Positions 27,941 through 37,161 of a DNA stretch of 64,000 nt are shown here, in pieces. Each line of letters starts with the position of its first letter. The stretch's first letter is position 1. A program made the position numbers and the translations under genes. The stretch is from Shewanella sp. UCD-KL12. Its GTDB lineage: Bacteria > Pseudomonadota > Gammaproteobacteria > Enterobacterales > Shewanellaceae. The notes beneath the pieces are model-generated. The model saw only the letters and a list, made by a program, of their open reading frames with translations. It was not told the origin of the DNA and did no database searches. The DNA lies in the NCBI RefSeq assembly GCF_001957125.1, contig NZ_MPHJ01000009.1, positions 1 through 64,000 of the forward strand, given 5' to 3'.

Positions 27941-28135
27941 AAACTGACAGGACGTCAGTTTAGCTTTCGGGGGGCTTGGATGCCCCATCGGAAGCGTTAG
28001 TGAATTTAAGGTGATATATGAGGATTACAACTTCGCCGGGACGTCATAGGTGGATGCAAGGAGGATTAGGACGAGCAGTCCTCCTTGCCCGGGTGTGGGA
28101 TGGAATCCCGCGACATTTATCAAGCGCAGCTTGAT
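27941..28135. repeat. array of five hairpins, possible dispersed repeat or structured RNA
   Basis: Within the gene-free stretch 27667–28301, five inverted repeats follow one another: 27941–27948 with 27954–27961; 27963–27974 with 27983–27995 (wobbles and one bulge); 28056–28065 with 28079–28088; 28097–28101 with 28105–28109; and 28119–28125 with 28129–28135. The segment is GC-richer than its surroundings. A 38-codon frame (28018–28134) with an AAGGTG-type ribosome site runs through it, but the pairing explains the sequence better than a protein does. The rest of the stretch (27667–27940 and 28136–28301) shows nothing I can name. Confidence 0.5.
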
Positions 28136-28301
28136 TATCATTTAATATCCTAAACATATAACTCTCATTAAATCGTAAAAGTTAAGTTTAGATAAGGGTC
28201 ATATAAAAGTGGCCATAACTTTCAACATTTCCCTCTTGTGATCATTAGCATTTTAATTAAATATATCAGGCTAATAATAAGACCTATATTGAGATCCTAA
28301 C

Positions 28302-30164
28302 ATGCGCTTTAAGCACTTATCAGCCGCCATCTTTGTTAGCCTTGCTAGCTCATCCGCTATTGCTAATAACGGAGTAGCTAATGATGAAATATCGTCACAG
28401 CTAGCTGAACCACAAATTGCCTCTACCTATATCAATGATCACATATTGCCACCAGCAATCGAATGGCATGGTAAGAGTGAAGAACTACTCCTAAGTGCCG
28501 ATGATGAATGGGCTACCCCTTTTGAACAAAACGGACTAAAAACTTCTCCGAGTTATGATGACACTTTTATCTGGCTTGATAAGCTTATTGCACAGACAGA
28601 TAAGTTAAAAAAGATCAGCATAGGCAAAAGTCCACAAGGGCGAGATATTTGGATGATCGTGGCATCTAATGAAGGTGCTGAGACATCAAAGGCTCTTGCG
28701 GAAAACAATAAACCTAGCATTTTAGTGCAAGCAGGCATTCACTCAGGCGAAATTGATGGCAAAGATGCTGGCATGATGTTGTTGCGCGATATTGTACTCG
28801 GCGATAAAGGCTCACTTCTCGACAATGCCAATCTATTGTTTGTGCCTATTTTTAGCGTTGATGGTCACGAACGTGTTAGTAAGTACAATCGTGTTAACCA
28901 ACGCGGTCCCGTCAATATGGGTTGGCGTACAACGGCTAAAAACCTCAATTTGAATCGTGATTACGCAAAGGCTGATGCGCTAGAGATGCAGCATATGTTG
29001 CGCGCTATCAATGAGTGGCAACCCTCTCTCTATATTGATGTACATGTTACCGACGGTATCGACTATCAATATGATGTAACCTTCGGTTATAACTTACCCC
29101 AAGGCCTCAGCCCTTCAAGCTATGCCTGGTTAGAAAATAGCTATAGACCAGCCATTGAATCTGCACTAAGCAGCCAAGGACATATTCCAGGCCCCTTAGT
29201 CTTTGCTATTGATAACACAGACCTATCTAAAGGCATGTCACTATGGAATGCCAGCCCGCGTTATTCAAACGGCTACGGGGATGCGAGACACCTGCCTACA
29301 ATCCTAATTGAAAATCACAGCCTTAAACCCTACAAGCAGAGAGTATTAGGCACCTATGTGATGCTTGAAGCCACGTTGAAAACCGTAGGCAAGCAGGCCA
29401 CTAAGCTCAAGTCGGCCATTAAACAGGATAAGTATAACTACGCCCCAAGAATCACGCTAACTTGGAAAGAGGTTCAACAACAGCAGGGCTGGGACTTTAA
29501 AGGCATAGAATACCAGATGGAGACAAGCCCAATTAGTGGCAATGAAGTCGTGCGCTGGACTGGTGTACCTAAACTATACCCTGACTTACCTGTGATAGGT
29601 AACACAGTCCCGGACATCAGTATCACTCGCCCAAGCGCTTACTATATTCCCCCTCAGTGGCAGGAGGTAATAGAACGTTTAGAGATCCACGGTATTCGTA
29701 TGACTCGGCTCGAAAAGCCAACCAAGATAAAACTAGATCAATATGCACTTAGCGCACCTAAGTTCAAACAGGCAGATTATGAGGGAAGACAGAGAGTCAT
29801 TGCAGACGCTTCACTGAAGTCTGTTGTTGCTAACTTACCAACAGGCACGGTCAAAATTGTTACCCAACAGCCCTTGGGCGACTTGGCTATTTTACTTCTC
29901 GAGCCTCAATCACCAGACTCCTTACTACAGTGGGGCCTGTTTAACCCCATCTTTACCCGCACAGAATATATCGAAAACTATGCCGTAGAACCTCTGGCAG
30001 CTCAGATGCTAAACACAGATCCACAGCTACAACAGGCATTTGATAAAGCGCTACAAGATAAAGCATTTGCAGCAGACCCTAAGGTACGCCTGCGCTGGTT
30101 TTATGAGAGAAGTCCCTATTACGATGCTCAATACCTACAGTACCCAGTATTAAGACAACAATAG
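28302..30164 (+). CDS. secreted M14-family zinc carboxypeptidase-like protein
   Basis: A 620-residue protein with a signal peptide (cleavage near SSSAIA-NN). The M14 zinc site is visible: H147 and E150 in AGIHSGE, and H248 in YIDVHVTDG. The NLNRDY motif after residue 214 fits the substrate-binding arginine. The last 250 residues form a separate, uncharacterised domain found with this M14 branch. It probably acts in the periplasm or outside as a peptidase. It stands alone, ended by a terminator shared with the next gene. Confidence 0.88.
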   Translation: MRFKHLSAAIFVSLASSSAIANNGVANDEISSQLAEPQIASTYINDHILPPAIEWHGKSEELLLSADDEWATPFEQNGLKTSPSYDDTFIWLDKLIAQTDKLKKISIGKSPQGRDIWMIVASNEGAETSKALAENNKPSILVQAGIHSGEIDGKDAGMMLLRDIVLGDKGSLLDNANLLFVPIFSVDGHERVSKYNRVNQRGPVNMGWRTTAKNLNLNRDYAKADALEMQHMLRAINEWQPSLYIDVHVTDGIDYQYDVTFGYNLPQGLSPSSYAWLENSYRPAIESALSSQGHIPGPLVFAIDNTDLSKGMSLWNASPRYSNGYGDARHLPTILIENHSLKPYKQRVLGTYVMLEATLKTVGKQATKLKSAIKQDKYNYAPRITLTWKEVQQQQGWDFKGIEYQMETSPISGNEVVRWTGVPKLYPDLPVIGNTVPDISITRPSAYYIPPQWQEVIERLEIHGIRMTRLEKPTKIKLDQYALSAPKFKQADYEGRQRVIADASLKSVVANLPTGTVKIVTQQPLGDLAILLLEPQSPDSLLQWGLFNPIFTRTEYIENYAVEPLAAQMLNTDPQLQQAFDKALQDKAFAADPKVRLRWFYERSPYYDAQYLQYPVLRQQ

Positions 30165-30183
30165 TATTTAAACACTCAATACT

Positions 30184-30222
30184 AAAACCAGTTGGTACTA
30201 GTGCCGGCTGGTTTTAATTTTT
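30184..30222. terminator. terminator between the M14 peptidase and the convergent gene
   Basis: A 12 bp stem including two G·T pairs (30184–30195 with 30204–30215), 8-nt loop, then a T-rich run. The stop codon of the minus-strand gene lies inside the stem. Confidence 0.7.
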
Positions 30223-31079
30223 AACCAGAGTAACTCATCATCTAGCGGGGTCGATTTAGGTAAAGATTGGTTGGTGAGCTGAAACAATTTCGAAGCCGAA
30301 TATTTTTCGAGAGGGAAAAGCGTTTTAGTCACTGGATGCTGCTGCATAAATACAGATAACTTGCCCGAGTTAACTAAAACCGATAAACCAGACTCTAATC
30401 GCAGGGCTAGAGCATCATTGCTTTTATCAACGAAGATATACATAGGAAATGGATAACTGAGTAGTATTTTATCAAAAGCAACTAAACCTTGTTTGTCTCC
30501 GGCCTCCAGCTCAGCATAAACCTCAGTGATCCCTCTAGGGAAGTAATCACAACGCCCCTGCTTAAGCATGCTATACATAAGGGAGAACTTAGTCACTCGT
30601 TCAACCCTATAGCCATTTTCCTCTAAAATATCCGAATCAGGCCACTGATCTCCCTGGCAGGCTGTCAGCGCTTTCAATTGCCCTGAAGTCCCAATCTGTA
30701 GAAACATTTGATAATTGGCAGCCTTAATCACAGGTACTCGAACTCCCAGTAAGCCTGCCATAAGCGGAATACGAATAGCTCTATACTCCAGCTCTCTGAA
30801 TTCATTGGTACCAGCCCAGTAGAGATCTAACCTTTGCATGTTCAGTGCATTGAACCCACGGCTTTGAGTGAATGTTGATGTTGATTCAACCAGTTGAGCT
30901 TCACCGAATTCCACTTGGGTTTGTTCCAATACAAGAGAGATGAGATCGACATAGTATTGATAACTCGCATCATCTTTCGATTGTTTAGGCTGGATAACAA
31001 CATCTGTTGTTGCAGCCACGACCGATGAGGTGACTGAAGAGAGAAAAATGATAATAGATAAAACTAACCAAGCTCGCAT
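30198..31079 (-). CDS. periplasmic solute-binding-like protein (SBP_bac_3 type)
   Basis: A signal peptide (MRAWLVLSIIIFLSSV, cleavage near VVA) is followed by a fold resembling family 3 solute-binding proteins. It has no neighbouring permease, and many Shewanella and Vibrio paralogues of this kind are orphans of unknown ligand. The ATG at 31079 (293 residues) is preferred, with AAGGG five bases upstream; a GTG eight codons further up is also in frame. No specific function can be assigned. Confidence 0.72.
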   Translation of the reverse strand: MRAWLVLSIIIFLSSVTSSVVAATTDVVIQPKQSKDDASYQYYVDLISLVLEQTQVEFGEAQLVESTSTFTQSRGFNALNMQRLDLYWAGTNEFRELEYRAIRIPLMAGLLGVRVPVIKAANYQMFLQIGTSGQLKALTACQGDQWPDSDILEENGYRVERVTKFSLMYSMLKQGRCDYFPRGITEVYAELEAGDKQGLVAFDKILLSYPFPMYIFVDKSNDALALRLESGLSVLVNSGKLSVFMQQHPVTKTLFPLEKYSASKLFQLTNQSLPKSTPLDDELLWLKIKTSRH

Positions 31080-31178
31080 ACTCACCCTTTGATAAGTAAT
31101 CACACATACAATCGAGCTTGGCCCTGTAATTTAGCGCGTTGAGATAAGTCACAGTGCTTACCCCAACGCTACTATCAG

Positions 31179-31970
31179 CTAGCCCTTTGTCGCAGAGATT
31201 GAATACGTCAGAGGCACTCTTTGCGCTTTATGTTCCATATAATATCTTAGTACTTGCTCACCTGAGGTCTGTGTAACAACCTCTTCATTCAACCCTGCGA
31301 AACAGTTGTAGGGGCTGAAATCAAATTCATTATAGTGATCAAGTTTAAGCCCTGCTCTGAGCAAGGCATTAACAATATCCGAAATAGAGTGTGGCCATGT
31401 GATTAACGTATCCTTTTCACCTGAACAGTTTTCAGTATAGGTGCCCTCAACATCTACATCAGGTTCAGCTTGAGCAAAATAGCTATAACCATCAAATAGC
31501 GCCTCTAGCGGATGAAACTCCACCATATAAAACTGCCCATCCTCTTTAAGACAACTTTTGACAACTTGCGCCCACTGGTCAAGGTCTGGAAGCCAGCAAA
31601 GTGCCCCGTATGAGGTAAATACGATATCGTACTGCTTAGATAGCTGTTTTGAAGTGCCATAAACATCGGTACAGATAAACTCAGCTTCAAGACCAGTCTT
31701 ATGAGCAAGCTCTTGGGCTTTTTCGATGGCAGTTGACGAGAGATCGATGCCAGTAACCTCGGCTCCTCTCCTCGCCCAGGAGAGTGTATCTAACCCGAAG
31801 TGACACTGAAGGTGAAGCAAACTTTTCCCCTTCACTGCCAGCTCACTAACCTCTATCTCTTGCAGGGCACACTTGCCCGATAAAAAACCCTCAACATCAT
31901 AAAATTTCGATGCCACATGAGTCTGAGTGCGCTTATTCCATGCTGATTGGTTAATTGCTAAGTAATCCAT
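31179..31970 (-). CDS. class I SAM-dependent methyltransferase
   Basis: A 263-residue protein with SAM motif I (LHLQCHFGLDTLSWA), motif II (TGIDLS) and a post-I acidic residue, typical of Methyltransf_11/25 enzymes. The substrate cannot be inferred. It lies 75 bp upstream of the solute-binding-like gene on the same strand and may be co-transcribed with it. Confidence 0.85.
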   Translation of the reverse strand: MDYLAINQSAWNKRTQTHVASKFYDVEGFLSGKCALQEIEVSELAVKGKSLLHLQCHFGLDTLSWARRGAEVTGIDLSSTAIEKAQELAHKTGLEAEFICTDVYGTSKQLSKQYDIVFTSYGALCWLPDLDQWAQVVKSCLKEDGQFYMVEFHPLEALFDGYSYFAQAEPDVDVEGTYTENCSGEKDTLITWPHSISDIVNALLRAGLKLDHYNEFDFSPYNCFAGLNEEVVTQTSGEQVLRYYMEHKAQRVPLTYSISATKG

Positions 31971-32258
31971 ACTTCTTCTCTCTATCTGTCTTTATAAACG
32001 ACCAGTTCACAGCATTGCAGATGACAGTGATGAAATTCACCACTTTTACAGGTCTAAAAACTCACTGATTAATCATCAAGATTAACACTTTCATAAACAT
32101 TACCAAACATAATGAACAATCCCCTTTAAAAACATGGCGATACAACTTTGGCATAAACACTGCTTAGAAAGGTTAAACAGCATTGCAAATAACCTAAGCG
32201 CACAAGAATAAAAATATCAGTCTTGGCCACACTAAATTGATTTCAAAGGATTAGAAAC

Positions 32259-33014
32259 ATGAACACTCGCCCAACTATACTTGCTTCGATTTTCGCCCTC
32301 TCTCTATCTGGATGCATCATCAACGTCAATGGTGCCAGCATGGAACCACTAGAGCACAGCCAGCAGAAGCTACAAATTGATGCTGGGGAGCTTAATGCGC
32401 TGGCGGCTAATACAGGAGCAGGTTCTCTCGAGATAAAAGGTGTAGAGGGTATAGATACCATCACCCTAGAAGCAGACATTTATACCTATGAAGATATGGA
32501 GCCAAATTTATCACTCACTCAAAGAGGCAACACAGCTTATCTCGTTGCAGAATTTGGCCCACGTATTGGCTCTGGGAATTCGCCTTATATCGATCTGGTC
32601 ATCAAAGTGCCAGCTAAGATGAAAATGGATATTGATGATGGCTCCGGCAGTATTAATATTTCTGGCATCAAGGCAGATATAAAATTAGAAGATGGCTCAG
32701 GTAGTGTTGAGATAGATGGCGGCCATAGTCTGGATATACAGGATGGTTCTGGCTCTATGACCATCTCAAATGTTGAAGGAGATATTGAATTAAATGATGG
32801 CTCTGGCTCAGTAGAGATTAGTCAGGTCAACGGTGACGTTAGTATCACAGATGGATCAGGTGGCATTTACGTGAAAGATATTCAGGGCAAAGTCACAATT
32901 GATGATGGCTCAGGTGGTATTGAGGTTATCAATACTAAAGGCTTGAATATTTTAGAGGCGGGTTCTGGCAACCTGAGTTTCGATAAAATTGATGGTCAGG
33001 TAAGTGTAAAGTAA
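32259..33014 (+). CDS. DUF4097-type lipoprotein with DGSGS repeats
   Basis: The signal sequence ends in a lipobox (LSGC, C19), so the protein is a lipoprotein. From about residue 120 to the end, a repeat of roughly 18 residues, centred on DDGSGS or DGSGG, recurs seven times, with beta-strand-like residues between. This is the pattern of a right-handed beta-helix as in DUF4097/DUF2807 proteins. The repeats are highly regular in protein but diverged in DNA. No partner gene is adjacent. Function unknown; an envelope or adhesion role would be a guess. Confidence 0.8.
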   Translation: MNTRPTILASIFALSLSGCIINVNGASMEPLEHSQQKLQIDAGELNALAANTGAGSLEIKGVEGIDTITLEADIYTYEDMEPNLSLTQRGNTAYLVAEFGPRIGSGNSPYIDLVIKVPAKMKMDIDDGSGSINISGIKADIKLEDGSGSVEIDGGHSLDIQDGSGSMTISNVEGDIELNDGSGSVEISQVNGDVSITDGSGGIYVKDIQGKVTIDDGSGGIEVINTKGLNILEAGSGNLSFDKIDGQVSVK

Positions 33015-33096
33015 TTCATTTAACCTTCACGAAACCCTATTCACCAACTTCCCGGCGCAGCGACTTTTGCAAGTAAACGAGTCGCTGCCCACCCTA

Positions 33097-33461
33097 TTAT
33101 ACCAATCGGTATAAGAAAGTGGTCAGTTCAGAGTTATTTTTGACGGCATAATTCAAGGCGAATGAGTGAGGGAATGGTGATCCCTTTTGAACTTATTCAA
33201 CACAGAAGTAGGCAGCCAAAAACACTCCTGTTAGGCGAGTTTTAGCGCTTCTTATGCGGCGTTAACGAGCTTAAACGTAGAATAACTATGTATCTCACTC
33301 GTTGCAAAAAACATGGATGTTCTGAATGTCATTAATGCACGACTATATGGATATAGGAGGTAGGGTAACGCAGGAGCGGTTACCGAGGAGCAATTAATCA
33401 CCTTGTCTCACAATCGCTAAACTCTCGCTGAATGGCCACACCTTTATACCAATTGGTATTA
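33097..33461. repeat. possible MITE-like or intergenic repeat bounded by palindromic ends
   Basis: The motif TTATACCAATCGGTATAAG (33097–33115) at the left and TTATACCAATTGGTATTA (33444–33461) at the right are near-identical palindromes about 345 bp apart. The DNA between has no credible gene, some hairpins (for example 33364–33369 with 33079+300 to 33384) and a different feel from its surroundings. This fits a short non-autonomous repeat, but a second copy is not in the window. Confidence 0.45.
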
Positions 33462-33472
33462 CATCACGCCAT

Positions 33473-34318
33473 TTATTGATTCGACTTATTAAGCTTCATC
33501 CCAATACTGACAAATTTCTCATCGATACCAGCTGAAAACTCTCTATAGATAAATATCACTACCGCGATAACGCTAAAAAGCAACAAGCCCCACCTCACAT
33601 ACTGAACCAGAGGAATAGTGGGAAAGTCATAACCACTTTTCATCTCGCTGATTATTAAAGCCGAGATCAATAACAGGTATGCCAGTAGTTTTTTTCTAAA
33701 GGTTAAAGTAATTAATGGGCAAAACTTAGTAGCAACATAGGCACAGCTCAAGCCTATTATCGCCCCCATAACGACATCTGCTGGCCAATGAGCCCCTATC
33801 AATATGCGTGATCCACCCACACATGCAGCTAAGATCAGCAGGGTTACCTTCACCTTTGCTCGCAGGTCAAACATACTTATCAATCCAGCAAAAAGAAATG
33901 CTGTAGCGGTATGCCCTGAGGGAAAGCTATGTTTGTATCTTGCTTCACCGACAATGTTTAAATACTCAAGTACTTGTGGAGGCCTTGGCGCATCGAAATA
34001 CTGCTTTAACAATGGCACGCAGATCAAGCTCAACACCGCGGCAAACAGTACCCTACACATCATCTCTGGGCGCTTAACTAAGTAACAGACAATAATTGCC
34101 CCTAAGGTGATGCCATTACCGAAGTCATTCACTACGGCTTGCAGCCATTGAGGGATTAATGAGCTCATGGCATTTATACTGTTAAAGATCTCATAATTAC
34201 TCGCTTGATTAAGCGTAAGTAAGTGCAAAAAAAATAAAATGAAAATTGTAGAGTAAAAAAAGTTTTGCAGCTCTTTGGCAGAGGTAGCCTCTATAAAATT
34301 CTGATGATTAACCGACAT
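33473..34318 (-). CDS. PAP2-family lipid phosphatase, membrane protein
   Basis: A polytopic membrane protein with the three PAP2 phosphatase motifs: KQYFDAPRPP, PSGHTA and the histidine motif in GAHWPADV. Such enzymes dephosphorylate phosphatidate, phosphatidylglycerophosphate or undecaprenyl pyrophosphate; which one cannot be told. I use the ATG at 34318 (281 residues); a TTG at 34348 with GAGGT close upstream is a real alternative, so the start is uncertain. Confidence 0.88.
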   Translation of the reverse strand: MSVNHQNFIEATSAKELQNFFYSTIFILFFLHLLTLNQASNYEIFNSINAMSSLIPQWLQAVVNDFGNGITLGAIIVCYLVKRPEMMCRVLFAAVLSLICVPLLKQYFDAPRPPQVLEYLNIVGEARYKHSFPSGHTATAFLFAGLISMFDLRAKVKVTLLILAACVGGSRILIGAHWPADVVMGAIIGLSCAYVATKFCPLITLTFRKKLLAYLLLISALIISEMKSGYDFPTIPLVQYVRWGLLLFSVIAVVIFIYREFSAGIDEKFVSIGMKLNKSNQ

Positions 34319-34468
34319 AACACACCCCATAGCAAATGTTGGGGGCAAGTTACCTCTTGGACTGTGAAAAAATTGTCTTTAATTTGGTGAGATACCATAA
34401 AAAAATAGAAGATTGTATAGCAAGTAGACTAGCCTGTGGATTTAATCGTTCACAATTTCAGCCCTGAG

Positions 34469-34509
34469 TGGGTAAACAATCTAATCTTTATATCAAGACT
34501 GTTTACCCA
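34469..34509. repeat. perfect inverted repeat TGGGTAAACA – 21 nt – TGTTTACCCA
   Basis: A perfect 10 bp inverted repeat (34469–34478 with 34500–34509) just downstream of the GIY-YIG gene. There is no U-tract on either side, so it is not a clear terminator. It could be an attenuated terminator or a protein site. Confidence 0.5.
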
Positions 34510-34517
34510 AAGTGCAA

Positions 34518-34793
34518 TTAACTGGCGCTAGAAATTAATAATAACTTCTGCTTTTTAGTGAGCTTCTTAACCGCTATCTCTCTTTTCAAAGCCTGTGAGC
34601 GATCACCCACCTCTTCAGAGTAAGCTAAAGCAAGCGGGCCTTTCCCTCTAAGGTATTTGGCCGCTTTAGCCCCACCAGCTTGATGCTCTTTTAAACGTCT
34701 TGATATATCAGTTGTCACCCCGGTATAGAGGTGACCATTGTGACAACGGATCATATACAGATACCAAAGCGTTTCTGCTCCTTTGACTGACAC
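34518..34793 (-). CDS. GIY-YIG nuclease-superfamily protein (UPF0213/YhbQ type)
   Basis: A 91-residue single-domain GIY-YIG protein. The motif WYLYMIRCHNGHLYTGVTTD carries the two GIY-YIG strands, and R in RRLKEHQ is conserved. E. coli YhbQ is the nearest named relative. The start is a GTG directly after the stop of the upstream peptidase gene, so translation is probably coupled. Confidence 0.85.
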   Translation of the reverse strand: MSVKGAETLWYLYMIRCHNGHLYTGVTTDISRRLKEHQAGGAKAAKYLRGKGPLALAYSEEVGDRSQALKREIAVKKLTKKQKLLLISSAS

Positions 34794-36989
34794 CTACTTC
34801 AGACCTAATAAACCAAGAAAGAATGCATACTCTTGGGCGGTATCCTGATAGCGGCGATATCTTCCACTCTTACCACCGTGCCCCGCTTCCATATCAATAT
34901 GAAATAGCAGCTTATTGTCATCAGTTTTATTATCGCGCAACTTTGCTACCCACTTGGCAGGTTCAAAGTATTGCACTTGAGAATCATGTAATCCCGTCGT
35001 CACCAAGAGATGAGGATAAGCTTGCTGGCTGATCTGATCATATGGAGAGTAGCTCAGCATATAATCAAAATAGCGCTTCTCATTTGGGTTGCCCCATTCA
35101 TCATATTCATTGGTGGTTAAAGGGATAGACTCATCCAGCATAGTAGTAACAATATCGACAAAGGGAACATGCGCAGCAACTGCAAAGTAGAGCTCAGGAG
35201 CTTGGTTAATCACCCCTCCCATTAATAAGCCACCCGCACTGCCACCCGCAGCAACAACTTTGTTGCTAGCGGCATACCCTTGAGCCACTAATGATTTAGT
35301 CACATCAACAAAGTCATCGAAACTGTGTTGTTTATTAAGCATTCTCCCCTGATCATACCAAGGACGCCCCAGCATCTCCCCACCTCGTATATGAGCAATT
35401 GCATACACGAACCCTCTATCCAATAAACTCAGTGCAGAAGTGTCAAAATCAGGCTCTATGGTATGACCATAAGCACCGTAACCATATTGATAGAGTGGAT
35501 TAGTGCCATCTTTTTGAAATTTATCTTTACGATAGACCAAAGTCACGGGCACCTTAGCGCCATCTCTGGCATCAATAAATACACGTTCTGCTTGATATAG
35601 CTCACTATCAAAGTCTCCTATGACCTTCTCTTGTTTCAGCAAGTTTCTAGTCATAGGATTACTCAGATCATACTCATAGATTGACTCTGGCGTCGTCGGG
35701 CTTGAGTAGTAGATCCGTAATTTATCACTTGCCTGACTCGCATTAACATCGAGCCCCACGACATAGGCTGGGTCATTAAATGCTAAATAATAAGGGGGAC
35801 GCTCATCGAGTGGGCGGATCTCAATCTTGCTAATCCCATCAGTACGCGTCTGTACGACTAAGTGATCTTGAAGTAGCAATATATCCTCAATTCGTGTTGC
35901 TTCATTTGCCCCAATGACCTCCTGCCATTGCGATTTATCAGCAAACTTGTCTTCACTCACTCGCATCAATCGAAAGTTATCGGCCAGCCAGTTTGTTAGA
36001 ATGTAATACTCATTGCCAAGTTTAGACACCGAATACTCATGCCCCTCCTCTCGGGGAAGCAACGCAGTGAATTGGCCTAGTGGCTCATCGGCATCTAATA
36101 TCGAGACTTCACTGGTAATAGTACTTTCATGAAATAACACGATACGAGATTCATCTAAGCTTTTTCCAAGTGAGATGTAATAAGTGTCATCTTTCTCTTC
36201 ATAGACCAACACATCTTGAGACTGCTCAGTACCCAGTTTATGACGGAACACCTGATGACCAAGTAATGTCTGCAGATCTTTCTTAATATAGAAAACATGC
36301 TGATTATCGTTAGCCCAAACTACGCCTCCATCAGCGCCCTCTATCTTGTCTTCTAACAACTCACCTGTGATTAGATCTTTAAAATAGATGATATAGATGC
36401 GTCGACTTAGCGTGTCCTCGGCAAAAGCGAGCATAGACTCACTCGGACTCACAGACATACCACCTAATCCATAGAAGTCATGCCCATCAGCACGAATATT
36501 GACATCGAGTAATATCTCCTCCTCCCCCGCTGGCGTATCAATAGCATCACTTCTCACTATCAATGGATATTCAAACCCTTGCTGGTAACGACGCGAATAC
36601 CAATGCTTATGCCAATGGTAGGGAACGCTAGACTCATCTTTATCGAGACGACCTATCAGCTCATCAAACAATGACTCCTGCAAATGCTTAAAAGGGGTAA
36701 ATTCACTCTCTTTATAACGATTTTCAGCTTCTAAATGCGCTAATATTTTTGGATCTTTACGATTATCATCTCTTAACCAAAAGTAGTCATCGACTCGCGT
36801 GACGCCATGAATATTAAGCTTATGAGGGATCTTTTCAGCAATAGGAGCTTGTACTGCATTGTCAGCTTTCATAGGGAGTTCTCTTAACGAATTGGCACAT
36901 CCAACACATAAAACTAGCAGCGCAGAGCCGAACAATAGTCTTACTCTTGAATGAGAAACGAATTGGAAATATCTAGGCACCTTACACAT
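34794..36989 (-). CDS. S9 family prolyl oligopeptidase (oligopeptidase B type), probable lipoprotein
   Basis: A beta-propeller followed by an alpha/beta-hydrolase domain, as in protease II (PtrB). The catalytic serine is in GGSAGGLLMGG, and the histidine is in DMEAGHGGKSGR. The N-terminus reads LLVLCVGCANS after a basic start, an imperfect lipobox (C31), suggesting export and lipid anchoring; PtrB itself is cytoplasmic. Starts are uncertain: ATG 36989 or GTG 36980, the latter with AAGGA eight bases upstream. 731 residues from 36989. Confidence 0.87.
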   Translation of the reverse strand: MCKVPRYFQFVSHSRVRLLFGSALLVLCVGCANSLRELPMKADNAVQAPIAEKIPHKLNIHGVTRVDDYFWLRDDNRKDPKILAHLEAENRYKESEFTPFKHLQESLFDELIGRLDKDESSVPYHWHKHWYSRRYQQGFEYPLIVRSDAIDTPAGEEEILLDVNIRADGHDFYGLGGMSVSPSESMLAFAEDTLSRRIYIIYFKDLITGELLEDKIEGADGGVVWANDNQHVFYIKKDLQTLLGHQVFRHKLGTEQSQDVLVYEEKDDTYYISLGKSLDESRIVLFHESTITSEVSILDADEPLGQFTALLPREEGHEYSVSKLGNEYYILTNWLADNFRLMRVSEDKFADKSQWQEVIGANEATRIEDILLLQDHLVVQTRTDGISKIEIRPLDERPPYYLAFNDPAYVVGLDVNASQASDKLRIYYSSPTTPESIYEYDLSNPMTRNLLKQEKVIGDFDSELYQAERVFIDARDGAKVPVTLVYRKDKFQKDGTNPLYQYGYGAYGHTIEPDFDTSALSLLDRGFVYAIAHIRGGEMLGRPWYDQGRMLNKQHSFDDFVDVTKSLVAQGYAASNKVVAAGGSAGGLLMGGVINQAPELYFAVAAHVPFVDIVTTMLDESIPLTTNEYDEWGNPNEKRYFDYMLSYSPYDQISQQAYPHLLVTTGLHDSQVQYFEPAKWVAKLRDNKTDDNKLLFHIDMEAGHGGKSGRYRRYQDTAQEYAFFLGLLGLK

Positions 36990-37161
36990 CCTTGGTAATT
37001 GATGACCGCACGAGGTTTTATCTTTGTGGCAATGACCCAGAAGTCTAATGACGATACCCCAAGAGGTAAAGAACAAACTCAAGCTCTCGAAAATATTAAC
37101 TCAACTTGTCATTTACTAAAAAGAGGCGCACCATAATCGCGCTCAACGATCAGTTGAGTAA

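Noticed and set aside
27736..27963. A 75-codon frame in the stretch before the hairpin array
   Set aside because: No ribosome site, no recognisable domain, biased composition and an end inside the first hairpin; probably chance.
28018..28134. A 38-codon frame through the hairpin array
   Set aside because: It has a fair ribosome site, but its sequence is fully accounted for by the inverted repeats; kept as an alternative in the finding, not as a gene.
32630..33000. Regular repeats in the DGSGS lipoprotein as a possible CRISPR array
   Set aside because: The units are in-frame protein repeats with diverged DNA and no constant repeat or spacers.
33057..33088. Hairpin after the DGSGS lipoprotein gene as terminator
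   Set aside because: A 9 bp stem with a 14-nt loop, but no U-tract follows on either strand.
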